Under the pieces are notes generated by a model. It made no database searches. It saw only the letters and a list, made by a program, of their open reading frames with translations, and had not been told where the DNA came from. From the NCBI RefSeq assembly GCF_000308475.2, contig NZ_BAFT02000079.1, forward strand, positions 116,150-180,149: DNA of 64,000 nucleotides, in the 5' to 3' direction. This stretch comes from Nocardia brasiliensis NBRC 14402. GTDB taxonomy: Bacteria > Actinomycetota > Actinomycetes > Mycobacteriales > Mycobacteriaceae. The position numbers were made by a program, and so were the translations under genes. This document shows, in pieces, positions 34,321 to 43,285 of this stretch; positions within the stretch are counted from its first letter, which is position 1; every line of letters starts with the position of its first letter.

Positions 34321-35286
34321 ATGGGCATTTCCGAAGCCGCCGACCGGGCGGACACCTTCGTCGCGCACAAGTTCGAGGAGCAGCTCGTGGACCTCGGGGA
34401 GATCCGCATGAACTATGTCGCCGAGGGTGACCCTGCGTCGCCTGCGCTGCTGTTGATCCCCGCGCAGGGCGAGTCCTGGTGGGGATATGAGAACGCAATC
34501 AGCCTGCTGGCGAACGAATTTCGGGTCTTCGCTATCGATCTGCGCGGGCAGGGGCGGTCCACCTGGACGCCCGGCCGGTACAACCTCAACACCTGGGGCA
34601 ACGATGTCGAGCGATTCATCGACCTCGTGATCGGACGGCCGACTCTGGTGGCGGGCAACTCTTCTGGCGGAGTGATCGCTGCTTGGCTGGCCGCGTACGC
34701 TCAACCGGGGCGGATTCGTGGCGCGATGCTCGAGGATCCGCCGCTGTTCGCCTCGCAAGCGGCACCGCCCTATGGTCCCGGCATCATGCAGACCCTCGGC
34801 CCGATTTTCGCGTTGTGGGCCAAATGGCTCGGACCGCAATGGTCGGTCGGGGACTGGGACGGCATGGTCGCCGCCGCGCCGCGGGAACTGCCCGAGTTCC
34901 TGCATCCGGGTATCGCTTTCATGTTCGGCGACGGCACCGGCAAGGGTGCCGCGGCCACGCCGCCGCAGCATCTGAAGGAGTACGACCCCGAATGGGCGCA
35001 GGCCTGGGCCACCGACGCCGCCAACGCGGGCTGCGACCACGCCACGATGCTCGCGCAGAACAGGGTGCCGGTCCTGCTGACCCACCACTTCCACCTGACC
35101 GACCCGGACACCGGCCGGCTCATGGGCGCGATGGCCGATGTCCAGGCGCGGCAAGCCCGTCGCCTGCTGGCGGCGACCGGTCAACCGGTCACCTTCACCT
35201 CGCTCGACGCGCCGCACACGATGCACGATCCCGAGCCGGACCGATACGTCGAGGTGCTCACGGAGTGGGCGTCCGCGCTGGACTGA
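34321..35286 (+). CDS. Alpha/beta hydrolase
   Basis: 321 residues. Oxyanion region LLLIPAQGESWWGYENA, nucleophile elbow VAGNSSGGVIAAWLA (Ser in GNSSG), FAIDLRGQGRS strand and terminal DAPHTMHDPEPDRYVEV with the His. This is a typical intracellular alpha/beta hydrolase of about 300 residues, for example an epoxide hydrolase or esterase relative. GAAAGGA stands 9 nt before ATG 34321. Substrate unknown. Confidence 0.85.
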   Translation: MGISEAADRADTFVAHKFEEQLVDLGEIRMNYVAEGDPASPALLLIPAQGESWWGYENAISLLANEFRVFAIDLRGQGRSTWTPGRYNLNTWGNDVERFIDLVIGRPTLVAGNSSGGVIAAWLAAYAQPGRIRGAMLEDPPLFASQAAPPYGPGIMQTLGPIFALWAKWLGPQWSVGDWDGMVAAAPRELPEFLHPGIAFMFGDGTGKGAAATPPQHLKEYDPEWAQAWATDAANAGCDHATMLAQNRVPVLLTHHFHLTDPDTGRLMGAMADVQARQARRLLAATGQPVTFTSLDAPHTMHDPEPDRYVEVLTEWASALD

Positions 35287-35313
35287 CCGGGCCTCGGATC
35301 GGGGCGGCTGCAG

Positions 35314-35781
35314 TCAGTCGGGTTCGAACAGGTGGTCATAGCCGATCGCGAAGGTGCGGTCGGACGGATCGACGAGCACGTGGCGGCGGTCGCCGGTCCG
35401 CGGGTACGGGACGCCGGTCTGTATCTCGCAGTCCGCCTCGAAAGTATCGAAACCGGGGCCGCTGATCCGGACCTTCAGCTCGGCCACGTCCGGATTCTCG
35501 CCGCCTTCGATTATCCGCACCGCGATGATCTCCGCGGTCGCGTGGACCGCTGCCTTGTCGAATCGTTCAGCGTTCCAACGCCATTGGTAAGTGGTCACCG
35601 CAAGCGCGAGGCCGATCGGCATGGTGACGATGCCCGGGCACAACCCATCCCACAACGAATCACCGGTCACAGCGACGACAGGTCCTGCGGCCACGAGTGC
35701 GGCCGCCACCGCATACGTGAACACCCCGGCAACCGGCCCGATGAGTTCGACCTGGCCTGCGCTGCGTTCACCCTCGGACAT
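35314..35781 (-). CDS. Small membrane protein of unknown function
   Basis: 155 residues. Two membrane helices (about residues 15-37 and 46-66) are followed by a soluble domain of about 85 residues, with EIIAVRIIEGGENPDVAELK and a C-terminal IGYDHLFEPD. It resembles small actinobacterial proteins with a DUF3592-like layout, but family membership is uncertain. It is convergent with the hydrolase, 27 bp between stops. Confidence 0.65.
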   Translation of the reverse strand: MSEGERSAGQVELIGPVAGVFTYAVAAALVAAGPVVAVTGDSLWDGLCPGIVTMPIGLALAVTTYQWRWNAERFDKAAVHATAEIIAVRIIEGGENPDVAELKVRISGPGFDTFEADCEIQTGVPYPRTGDRRHVLVDPSDRTFAIGYDHLFEPD

Positions 35782-35893
35782 GCCGACACTGTAAAGGTGA
35801 TCGGGGCGGGGCAGTTGCCGGAATCGGCCCGGGCGGGGAGGGGCCGATTACGATCGAGGTCGAATTCTCGTGGCATCGGTCAGGAGGACCGCA

Positions 35894-36304
35894 ATGTTCG
35901 GTAGCAGAGGTGCGCTGGTGGCGGTGGCGGGAGCCGCGGCCACGATATTGTGCACGACCCCGGCCAGTGCCGCTCCCGAGGACGAGTTCATCACGTTGAA
36001 TTCCGTGGTCACGCCCGCCCCGGAGGGCTTGCAGGCCACCGGCACCTATCTGTGCGAGGCGGGCATCGGTTACCTCGACGTCTCCGCGCAGATGGGGACC
36101 AATGGCAGCGGCACTATCCAGCTGACCAGCTCCCCGCCCGGGGCGACCCTGCAATGCACCGGCCGGGTGGAAACCTGGTCCGTCGTGCTGAAACCGACCA
36201 ACGGAATGCCCGTGCTCGTGCCCTACACCGAAGGCACCGGCACCGCACAACTGAACCGGAAATATTGGAAGACCGATTCCGGCCCCGTCGCCTTGCACCT
36301 CTAG
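35894..36304 (+). CDS. Secreted small protein (DUF6299-like)
   Basis: 136 residues from ATG 35894, which follows AGGAGG by 6 nt. A signal peptide (MFGSRGALVAVAGAAATILC, ending near ASAAPE) precedes a compact domain with GTYLCEAGIGYLDVSAQMG and GATLQCTG, two cysteines probably forming a disulphide. It resembles the DUF6299 group of secreted actinobacterial proteins. Its stop shares a base with the GTG of the broken coaD that follows. Function unknown. Confidence 0.75.
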   Translation: MFGSRGALVAVAGAAATILCTTPASAAPEDEFITLNSVVTPAPEGLQATGTYLCEAGIGYLDVSAQMGTNGSGTIQLTSSPPGATLQCTGRVETWSVVLKPTNGMPVLVPYTEGTGTAQLNRKYWKTDSGPVALHL

Positions 36305-36790
36305 TGCGGTCGAAAGCCCTGTGCACCGGCTCTTTCGACCCGGTGACCAACGGACACGTCAACGTATTCGAGCGGGCCGCCGCGCAATTCGACGAGCTGG
36401 TGGTCACGGTCATGGTGAACTCGACCAAGACCACCATGTTCACCCTGGATGAGCGCATTGCGATGCTGCGTGAGGTTACCGCCCACCTCGGCAACGTACG
36501 GGTAGCGTCGTGGTCGGGTCTCCTGGTGGATTTCGCGCGCGAGCAGGGGATCACCGCGATCGTTAAAGGGTTTGCGCCGCGGCGATGTCGACTACGAACA
36601 GTCCATGGCGCAGACCCACCGCACCCTCACCGACGTGGACACCTTCTTCATCGCCAGCGACCCGGCCTACGGCTTCCTGTCCAGCTCGCTCGTCAAAGAG
36701 ATCGCCGCATCAGGCGGAGACACGGTCGGCCTACTGCCGGCGGTCGTGCGCGACAGGCTGTTGCAGAGACTGGTGGAAAGCAGGGCCTGA
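36304..36790 (+). pseudogene. coaD: Phosphopantetheine adenylyltransferase (CoaD) with a +1 frameshift
   Basis: Starts at GTG 36304: SKALCTGSFDPVTNGHVNVF holds the (T/S)GSFDPxTxGH nucleotide-binding motif. After ITAIVKG at about 36570 an extra T in GGGTTTGCG shifts the frame. Removing one base gives LRRGDVDYEQSMAQTHRTL, then SDPAYGFLSSSLVKEIAASG and the normal end at 36790, so the whole 161-residue CoaD is otherwise complete. CoaD is essential for coenzyme A synthesis and normally sits near rsmD, so this is probably an extra, decaying copy. A sequencing error in the T-run is also possible. Confidence 0.8.
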
Positions 36791-36902
36791 ACGTCCTCGT
36801 CGCGCGATATCCGATGCGGCAAGCGAGCTCGTGGTGCGGTCGTGCCGAGCCACGAGATTCGGCAATGTTTACAGGCAGGCTCCGAGCAGTGGCGGAGGAC
36901 CA

Positions 36903-38339
36903 CTACGACGCGCTGAGGGACTGGGGGCGTCGGAAGAATCCTTCCGGGTCGTAGCGGTGTGCGATCTCGGCCAGGCGGGGGTAGTTCGCGCCGTAATAGG
37001 CTGTGCGCCAGTCGGTCAGGGCCGGGTCGGGGAGGTTCTGGTACGTGTAGGGGGAGGACCAGCGGCGCAGGATCGGTTCGCAGGTGTCGATCCATGCGGA
37101 GCCGCTCGCGCGCAGTTCGTCGGTGATCTCGCCGTGGGACTCCACCACCAGACCGGCGTAATACAGATGGTCGCGGTGTACGAAAGCGGTTGCGTCGGCG
37201 GGGATACGATTGCATGCCCCGCCCATCGCGCCCAATTCGAGTGCGCGAATCTGATCTCCCGCCTGCGCGTCGGCGAACGCGGTCAGGACCTGCTGAATGC
37301 CTTCGGCGGGAATGGTTTCGGGCACGAAGTGTCCACGCTCGCGATGCCAGCCTTCACGGGGCAACCGTGCTTCGGGATTCGTGCCGACTCGATGTGATTG
37401 CGCGCGAGTGAGTTCTGCGCATCCCATCCACGTGCGTAACGTGTCGTCGTATGAACCGGTGTGCAGGAACTCCGCTTCCGGTTCTCGGCCGACTCTGTGT
37501 CGCAAATCGTCCAGCAGCACTGGCAGTTCGCCCGGGTCGCCGAGCCAGGCACCGAGCACCATGACCTCCGGCTGCTCGCCGGCTTCCGGATGTTCCAGCG
37601 CGAAGCGCACATTCGAGGCCAGATCGTCGGGCGCATGCGGTGCCCAGCCTTGCCACGCGTCCCATACGCGCGCCGCGTCGGACCAGTCCCAGCTCAGGCT
37701 GTAGCTGGTGACGGGAGCCGCCGGAACCGCCTCCAGCGCCAGTTCGGTGACGATGCCCAGGTTGCCGCCGCCGCAGCCGCGCAACGCCCAGAACAGATCG
37801 GCATGCCGTTGTTCGTCGCAGGTGAGGACGCTGCCGTCGGCGACGACGAGCTGGATCTCGCGCACCCGGTCGCAGGTCAGCCCGTACTTACGGGTGGCGA
37901 TCCCGATGCCGCCGCCGAGCGTGAGCCCGGCCAGCCCAACCGTGGCGCAGGTGCCCGCCGGAATCACCCACCCGTCGGGGACCGTTTCTTCGAGCAGGTC
38001 GATGGTCTGGATGCCCGCACCCGCCCGGATCAGCGTCCCTTCCCGCCGCACCCCGGCGATCCCGGTGAGATCGATGACCAGCCCGTCGGTGGTGGAGTGC
38101 CCGGCGCAACTGTGCCCGCCGGAACGCGCGGCGACAGGCAGTCCGTGCGTTCGGGCGAACGACACGGCCTCGCGCACATCGTCCACGGTCGTGCAGTAGC
38201 ACACGCCGGCGGGCCGCACCGTGTCGAATTCGCGTATCTGCAAGGCGCGGGCATCGTCGTAGCCGGGGTCGCCGGGGCGCACCAACCGCCCCGCGATCCG
38301 TTCCGCCAGCGCCTGCCACGCCGCCTCGCCCACGGCCAC
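36903..38339 (-). CDS. FAD-linked oxidase of the berberine-bridge-enzyme family
   Basis: 478 residues from GTG 38339 (GGGAGA upstream); the open frame extends further but that part looks non-coding. The FAD-binding PP-loop RSGGHSCAGHSTTDGLVIDL includes the His that binds flavin covalently. CGGGNLGIVTEL follows in the second half of the FAD domain. A BBE C-terminal segment YYGANYPRLAEIAHRYDPEG with the typical Y-G-x-N-x-x-R-L pattern ends the protein. Such enzymes oxidise sugars, alkaloids or polyketides with O2. No biosynthetic cluster surrounds it. Confidence 0.88.
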   Translation of the reverse strand: MAVGEAAWQALAERIAGRLVRPGDPGYDDARALQIREFDTVRPAGVCYCTTVDDVREAVSFARTHGLPVAARSGGHSCAGHSTTDGLVIDLTGIAGVRREGTLIRAGAGIQTIDLLEETVPDGWVIPAGTCATVGLAGLTLGGGIGIATRKYGLTCDRVREIQLVVADGSVLTCDEQRHADLFWALRGCGGGNLGIVTELALEAVPAAPVTSYSLSWDWSDAARVWDAWQGWAPHAPDDLASNVRFALEHPEAGEQPEVMVLGAWLGDPGELPVLLDDLRHRVGREPEAEFLHTGSYDDTLRTWMGCAELTRAQSHRVGTNPEARLPREGWHRERGHFVPETIPAEGIQQVLTAFADAQAGDQIRALELGAMGGACNRIPADATAFVHRDHLYYAGLVVESHGEITDELRASGSAWIDTCEPILRRWSSPYTYQNLPDPALTDWRTAYYGANYPRLAEIAHRYDPEGFFRRPQSLSAS

Positions 38340-38463
38340 CGCACCGTCTCCCTCACGTCTCGTTCGAACCGAAGGAGCATACGAACAGCAACCCTGGACC
38401 GCCAGCGAATTCGCCGACCGGTTTCGTCGTGTAGGCCGATGCTGTCTTGGTAGACCTTGCTGT

Positions 38464-38805
38464 GTGGACATTCAGGATCTCCAGGCGCGTGCCGTTGAAG
38501 TGCACGACCTCTACGACGAATTGAACCTCGCCGAGCGGGGCCGGACATGGACTCGGCAGGACTTCATGCTGGGCTTCGTCGGCGATGTAGGGGATCTCGC
38601 CAAGCTCGTTATGGCGGCGGAAGGCACCCGCGCCATCCCGGGCGGTCGGGCAGCGTTGGAACATGAACTGGCCGACTGCCTTTGGTCTGTTCTGATTCTG
38701 GCTCATCGCTACGACGTCGACATCGAAACAGCTTTCACCAAGACTATGGCTGAGCTGAAGAGCACCATCTCGGCACGGTTGGTCGATCCTTCCGCCGAGG
38801 TGTGA
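38464..38805 (+). CDS. MazG-like nucleotide pyrophosphohydrolase family protein
   Basis: 113 residues. The order of conserved acidic residues in DFMLGFVGDVGDLAKLVMAA and ALEHELADCLWSVLILAHRY fits the all-alpha NTP pyrophosphatase (MazG) fold, in which E-x-x-D motifs bind Mg2+. Only a single MazG domain is present. GTG 38464 has no Shine-Dalgarno sequence; a TAGACC at 38450-38455 could be a -10 element, which would make the mRNA almost leaderless. Divergent from the BBE-type gene. Confidence 0.75.
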   Translation: MDIQDLQARAVEVHDLYDELNLAERGRTWTRQDFMLGFVGDVGDLAKLVMAAEGTRAIPGGRAALEHELADCLWSVLILAHRYDVDIETAFTKTMAELKSTISARLVDPSAEV

Positions 38806-38936
38806 GCGCACCTGAAGGATGAATCGTGTGCCACGGTTTCCTCCGTGATCAGGGACCGTTGGGTGGACCGGGGTGTTGGCTGGGCGGGGATTTCCGGGCA
38901 GGGTGAGGGAAAGACTCGGGCGGCCCAGGGGGAGTG

Positions 38937-40646
38937 ATGGCAGATCAGGAACCGCGTGTTCAGCGCTACTTCGTTGAAGTTTCGGCGGAAAGTGCGGCCG
39001 CTATGCGCGCACTGTCCGGGCGGGGGCTCGATCTGTTCCGGGCGACCGTGGCCGGAGCGGACGACGCGGTGACGATTGCGGGATATCTTTCGGTGGCGGA
39101 GATCGGCGGTCTCGCGGAGGACGGTTACACCGTCACGGTCCAGGCCGTGCGCGAAACCCCGCCGCTGGAGATCGCGCCGCCGAAGGCCTCCGCGATAGCA
39201 GCGCAAGACGTCGAAACATTCTCTGTCCCAGCCGGTTATCTGACCTACAGCCAGATCGAGGGTTGGATTTCCTCGATGGTGCGCCTCAGTCCGGCCTTCT
39301 GTACGAGGGTGCAGTTGCCGTTGACTTCGGTGGAGGGCAGACCCATCAGTGCGCTGCGTATCCGCGCCGGAGACCGGGCCGAGCGGGACGGGGTGCTGCT
39401 GCTCGGCGGCGCGCATGCCCGTGAGCTGATCAATCCAGACCTGCTGTGCCACTGGATGTATCACCTGACCTCCGCCTACCGGAAGGACACCGATCTCACC
39501 TTCGGGCCGGTCACCTACAGCAACAGCACCGTGCGACTCCTGCTGGAGTCGCTGGACATCTTCATTGTTCCGCTGGTGAACCCGGACGGGCGGGAATTCG
39601 TGATGTCCGCCGACCGCATGTGGCGCAAGAACCGCTCCTACAATCCCGGATCGGACTGCCGCGGTGTCGATGTGAACCGCAATTACGACTTCCTGTTCGA
39701 CAGCGGTATCGGCACCACGGCGTTCCCGTGCGACTATCAGACTTACCGTGGGCCGCAGGCATTCTCGGAACCGGAGACCCGGAACATCCGCTGGCTGCTC
39801 GACGTCTTCCCGCACATCATCGGCATGGTCGACGTGCATTCCTTCGGCGAGATCATCGCCTACCCGTGGGGTGACGACGACAACCAGACCACCGACCCGG
39901 CAATGAACTTCCGGGTTCCGCATCCGGACCGCGGAGTTCCGAACGACAACCTCTATCGCGAGTACATGCCCGCCGAGGATCTGGACTGGTACCGGCGCAC
40001 CGCGGGCTTGATGCGCGACGCCATCACCAGGGTGCGAGGCAGCGTTTACACAGTGCAGCAAAGTGTTTCGCCGCCACTGCTCTACCCGGTGTCGGCGTCG
40101 GTGGACGATTACGCCTACTCCCGCAACTTCATCGATCCGGCCAAACGCAAAGTTCGGTCCATCACCATCGAGACTTCCAAGCCGGTGCCGCGCGGCGAGG
40201 AACTCCGCGGATTCCAGCCCGTGTACGAGGAGGCTCGACAGGTCATGGTCGAGAACGGACCGGCGCTGATCGAGTTCTGCCTCAGCGTCATGTGCCCCGG
40301 TCGCGGTGCTGCCGCGATGCGCACCACGCTCGATCGCCACCTGCCCGAAACGGGAGCGGTACGCGACGCCTACAACCAGCTCATGAACCTGGCACCCCGC
40401 GTGATGCAAGCGCTGGCCGCAGATCCGGACATGCGCGCCGGCGCGGCAAAGGCCCTGGCCCAACTCGCCGACAGATCCGTGCACGACCAGGACCCCGTCC
40501 TGGACGATCAGGCAATCGCCGACCTCACCCCGGTCGCGGCCTACCTCGCCCAGGCTGTACCCGAAGCCCAACCTGCGCTGGATGTTTTGACCGCCTTGGC
40601 GACACAATCGGTAGGCAGCCGGATCAGCCGAGCATTGAAAAGCTAG
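38937..40646 (+). CDS. M14-family zinc carboxypeptidase
   Basis: 569 residues. The zinc site is HARE in LLGGAHARELINPDL, then His in GMVDVHSFGEII; the catalytic Glu is in SITIETSKPVP. Substrate-binding RNRNYD-like DVNRNYDF is present. No signal peptide is visible, unusual for M14 peptidases. A C-terminal helical extension of about 120 residues (LPETGAVRDAYNQLM to the end) is not part of the peptidase fold. GGGGGAG precedes ATG 38937. It is 37 bp upstream of the putative ADP-ribosyltransferase toxin on the same strand, so a shared transcript and shared role in secretion or activation are possible. Confidence 0.85.
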   Translation: MADQEPRVQRYFVEVSAESAAAMRALSGRGLDLFRATVAGADDAVTIAGYLSVAEIGGLAEDGYTVTVQAVRETPPLEIAPPKASAIAAQDVETFSVPAGYLTYSQIEGWISSMVRLSPAFCTRVQLPLTSVEGRPISALRIRAGDRAERDGVLLLGGAHARELINPDLLCHWMYHLTSAYRKDTDLTFGPVTYSNSTVRLLLESLDIFIVPLVNPDGREFVMSADRMWRKNRSYNPGSDCRGVDVNRNYDFLFDSGIGTTAFPCDYQTYRGPQAFSEPETRNIRWLLDVFPHIIGMVDVHSFGEIIAYPWGDDDNQTTDPAMNFRVPHPDRGVPNDNLYREYMPAEDLDWYRRTAGLMRDAITRVRGSVYTVQQSVSPPLLYPVSASVDDYAYSRNFIDPAKRKVRSITIETSKPVPRGEELRGFQPVYEEARQVMVENGPALIEFCLSVMCPGRGAAAMRTTLDRHLPETGAVRDAYNQLMNLAPRVMQALAADPDMRAGAAKALAQLADRSVHDQDPVLDDQAIADLTPVAAYLAQAVPEAQPALDVLTALATQSVGSRISRALKS

Positions 40647-40683
40647 GTTCCGCAGCTATTAAGCTCTGCATCGTTCAGGAGGG

Positions 40684-42222
40684 ATGACCGGAGGGGGCGA
40701 CAGCAGTGACCGGAACCGTGCCAGGCGGGCGGGCCGTTCATTGACCGGGTCGCTGCTCGACGTCGACACCGCGGTCTACTACGACACCGCTACCAAGATC
40801 GCGGCCGGTGCGTCCGCGTGGTGGTCGGCCATTGATGCGCGCTGGCCGGAACTGGCCAAGGCCACCAACATGACCGGGTCGTACGCCGAGGCCAAGGAGT
40901 GGGGTAAGTCCTACGACCAGCGCGCCAAAGACATCTTGTCCATGGTCACCAAGGTCGCCAGCGCCGCACACGCCTACGCCGTGGTGCTCAACAATTGCGG
41001 CTACGAACGCGCGCTGGCCGAGCACGGCGCGACGATCGACGCGGGCCCGGCCCCGGTCAAACCCCCGACCCCGATGTACCCGGTCCTCAATTGCCGAGTT
41101 CCGCTCCCGTCTGCGGGCGGCCCCGGCAACGGGTTGATCGATGAGGGATTGGGCTTGGTCGAGAAGATCGGGCTCACCGTGCCCGACGGCAACGCCACCA
41201 CCATTTCCAACGCCGCGATCACCTGGGACGCCACCCGCGCCGCCGAAGGGGCGGCAGGGTTCCCGGCGATTCTCGAGGCCGCCGCGGTCGCTTTCGCCGA
41301 TGTGGTCGCGCCGGAGGTCGAGTTCATCGATGAGGATCTGCGCGCGCTCAAAGCGGCCGCCGAGGCCGCGCTCACCGCGATGGCCGACCTCGCCCAGTCG
41401 TGCCGGGATCATCGCGCCGCCCTCGATGAACTGCGCGAGCTGCTCAAACAGCAGCTCGAAATGGTGCGCGACGCACTGATCCAAGAGCTGGCGATCACCG
41501 CCGCGATCTCGGTTGCTTCCTCGTTCATCACCTTCGGTGCCGGGGCAGCGATCGGTGTAGCGGGTGCCGCAGCCATCTGCGCGCGGTACGCGCGCCCGAT
41601 GCGGGCGATCATCGAACAATGGCTCACCAACCGCCGGATCGCCGCCGGGGTGAAACTCGACGCCGACCTCGCCCGCCACGTGCGCGAATGCGAACGGCTC
41701 GAGGAACTGGGTCCGGCCGGACGGCTCAAACCCAAGGCCGATCCGACGCCAGGATCCCTGCTGTCCGACACCGACCGCGCCGCACTGTGGGACTACACCG
41801 GTCCCGGCGGCTCGGAGGCGCTGAACTGGCAGTTGCGGCATGGTGGTATCAGCCGGTATCAGCAGATGCGTGAAGGGGAGATCAACGCCGCGCTCGACAA
41901 GCTGCCCGACTACCAAGGCCCGGTCACCCGGCGTGTGGACCTGAGTGCTGAGGATCTGGCGCGCTACCGCGAGGCAGCCATCGGACGCGACATGGTCACC
42001 GAGCCCGGTTTCACCTCCGCGTCACGCACACCAGAGGCCGCGTTCGATCGGCCCGTGGAATTCCGCATCAGAAGCGAGCACGGGAAGTCCGTAGAGGAGT
42101 TCGCGCGCCGACCGAGCGAGCAAGAGGTGCTGTTCAAGTCCGGAACCAACTTCGAGGTCCGCAAAGTCGTGGAGAACGACCCGAGCGGGCGAATCATCAT
42201 CTACATGAACGAAATCCCCTAG
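40684..42222 (+). CDS. Large helical protein with a C-terminal ADP-ribosyltransferase-like domain (candidate type VII-exported toxin)
   Basis: 512 residues. The N-terminal 110 residues are helical and WXG100-like (SAWWSAIDARWPELAKA, EAKEWGKSYDQRAKDIL). A Pro-rich linker and a long helical middle follow, including a hydrophobic hairpin near 275-305. The last 150 residues fit an R-S-E mono-ADP-ribosyltransferase: Arg416/417 in VTRRVDLS, Thr444-Ser445 in EPGFTSAS and Glu479-x-Glu481 in PSEQEVLFKSGTNF. Start is uncertain: AGGAGGG abuts ATG 40684, and an in-frame TTG at 40741 begins LTGSLLDVDTAVYYD. The acidic gene 11 bp downstream may be its immunity protein. Family assignment is from motif order only. 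Confidence 0.75.
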   Translation: MTGGGDSSDRNRARRAGRSLTGSLLDVDTAVYYDTATKIAAGASAWWSAIDARWPELAKATNMTGSYAEAKEWGKSYDQRAKDILSMVTKVASAAHAYAVVLNNCGYERALAEHGATIDAGPAPVKPPTPMYPVLNCRVPLPSAGGPGNGLIDEGLGLVEKIGLTVPDGNATTISNAAITWDATRAAEGAAGFPAILEAAAVAFADVVAPEVEFIDEDLRALKAAAEAALTAMADLAQSCRDHRAALDELRELLKQQLEMVRDALIQELAITAAISVASSFITFGAGAAIGVAGAAAICARYARPMRAIIEQWLTNRRIAAGVKLDADLARHVRECERLEELGPAGRLKPKADPTPGSLLSDTDRAALWDYTGPGGSEALNWQLRHGGISRYQQMREGEINAALDKLPDYQGPVTRRVDLSAEDLARYREAAIGRDMVTEPGFTSASRTPEAAFDRPVEFRIRSEHGKSVEEFARRPSEQEVLFKSGTNFEVRKVVENDPSGRIIIYMNEIP

Positions 42223-42233
42223 GAGGAACTTCG

Positions 42234-42479
42234 ATGGCCGAGTACTACAAGGGACGCAAATTCACCAGCCGGGAAGAGGCAGGGTTGCCGCCGCCCTCAC
42301 CGGAGCGGGACGCGGAAATCGAGGCGGAATGGGCCGAATTCAACGCCCGGCGTGAGGCGGTGCCGCCCGAGAAACGGATCCATCTGTCGAGCCGGTTCGG
42401 TGATGAGGACTGGAACGATGATGCCGACTGGGACGACAGCACCCGATACGCGCCACCCGCGCCGCCCGCCGACGGGTAG
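42234..42479 (+). CDS. Small highly acidic protein, candidate immunity partner
   Basis: 81 residues from ATG 42234, with AGGAGG 8 nt upstream, 11 bp after the ADP-ribosyltransferase-like gene. About a quarter of residues are Asp or Glu, with a run DEDWNDDADWDD near the C-terminus. There is no signal peptide or membrane segment. Position and charge suit a protein that binds and blocks the toxin's active cleft. No family recognised. Confidence 0.65.
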   Translation: MAEYYKGRKFTSREEAGLPPPSPERDAEIEAEWAEFNARREAVPPEKRIHLSSRFGDEDWNDDADWDDSTRYAPPAPPADG

Positions 42480-43016
42480 GGCGAGGGTGGGCGCTGATGA
42501 GGCTACCGGCGACCCCCACGGTCGGCGGACTGGGAAATAGACTCTGTCGAAGTCCCATCCGCGGCGGCCTAGTTCGGTGTACCTGCCGCGGGAGTTACAG
42601 GGATAGTGCTGAGCACGTCAGGTGGGGTTCCCGGCTGTAGGTGCAGGTCAGGTGCGCGGGGTGGGGTTCCGGCGTGGTCATCTGGCTGTGGTTGCGTCTC
42701 GAGCGGCTTGGGAAGAGACGGCTGTTGGGGAGCGGGCCGGGTGGTGTGGACCAAGCGACAGATAGGTTGGGGTCACAGAGGTTTCGTACGGTTCACAGGG
42801 TTTATAGCTGCTGTGAACCGTATGGAAGGTCTGTGACACACCAACCTGAGCAAGTCACACTTCGGCAGCCAGCCAACAAGCCCGAACGCAAGCAGACCAA
42901 GCGACAGTTAGCCCCGTGTCGACACGCGAAAGCCGCACATTTGCACCACTTCGAGACAGAACCTAGGCGTACGCCGTCACGGTCGGTGGCCAGCCGAGTC
43001 TCGAGAAGCTGAGCGG
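42480..43016. other. Non-coding stretch after the toxin-like module
   Basis: About 540 bp with no convincing gene. It holds GT-rich sequence (42600-42760) and the nested inverted repeat described separately. Confidence 0.55.
42772..42837. repeat. Nested inverted repeat
   Basis: The inner arms are TACGGTTCACAG (42787-42798) and CTGTGAACCGTA (42811-42822), a perfect 12-bp pair around 12 nt. The outer arms are GTCACAGA (42772-42779) and TCTGTGAC (42830-42837), a perfect 8-bp pair. All arms share the core TCACAG. Four copies of one hexamer in symmetric order suggest cooperative binding of a protein, though a hairpin RNA or terminator is also possible. Confidence 0.6.
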
Positions 43017-43274
43017 CTATTCGTCGTCCTCGTCGAAGTAGTCTTCGAGATGGCCGAGGTGGCGGAGTGGGAGGGACCAGCCGGTCACCTCCGAGAGGGC
43101 TGCTTCGTAGATCAGCATGGCCTTGCACAGCCGTTCTCCTTGGCGGACAACGGCGACCGGGTCGTGCGGGATTTCTTCGCAGACCGAGGCGTGGGCACGC
43201 AATTGCGCGCAGACGTCCTCTGCTGCGCGGCCCAGAACTGAATCCGTCACGGCGTGCGTCCTTCGCCTAGCCAT
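43017..43274 (-). CDS. Hypothetical small protein beside the tRNA
   Basis: 85 residues from ATG 43274. Charged and helical in composition (VLGRAAEDVCAQLRAHASVC, ending YFDEDDE). It resembles small uncharacterised actinobacterial proteins but no domain is named. It begins 11 nt after the 3' end of the tRNA gene on the same strand, so it is probably transcribed with it. Initiation signal is weak (AGGG). Confidence 0.5.
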   Translation of the reverse strand: MARRRTHAVTDSVLGRAAEDVCAQLRAHASVCEEIPHDPVAVVRQGERLCKAMLIYEAALSEVTGWSLPLRHLGHLEDYFDEDDE

Positions 43275-43285
43275 CGGCCCTATCG

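Noticed and set aside
42569..42754. Pro/Thr-rich 61-codon frame after the toxin-like module
   Set aside because: Low-complexity translation of GT-rich DNA with no start signal.
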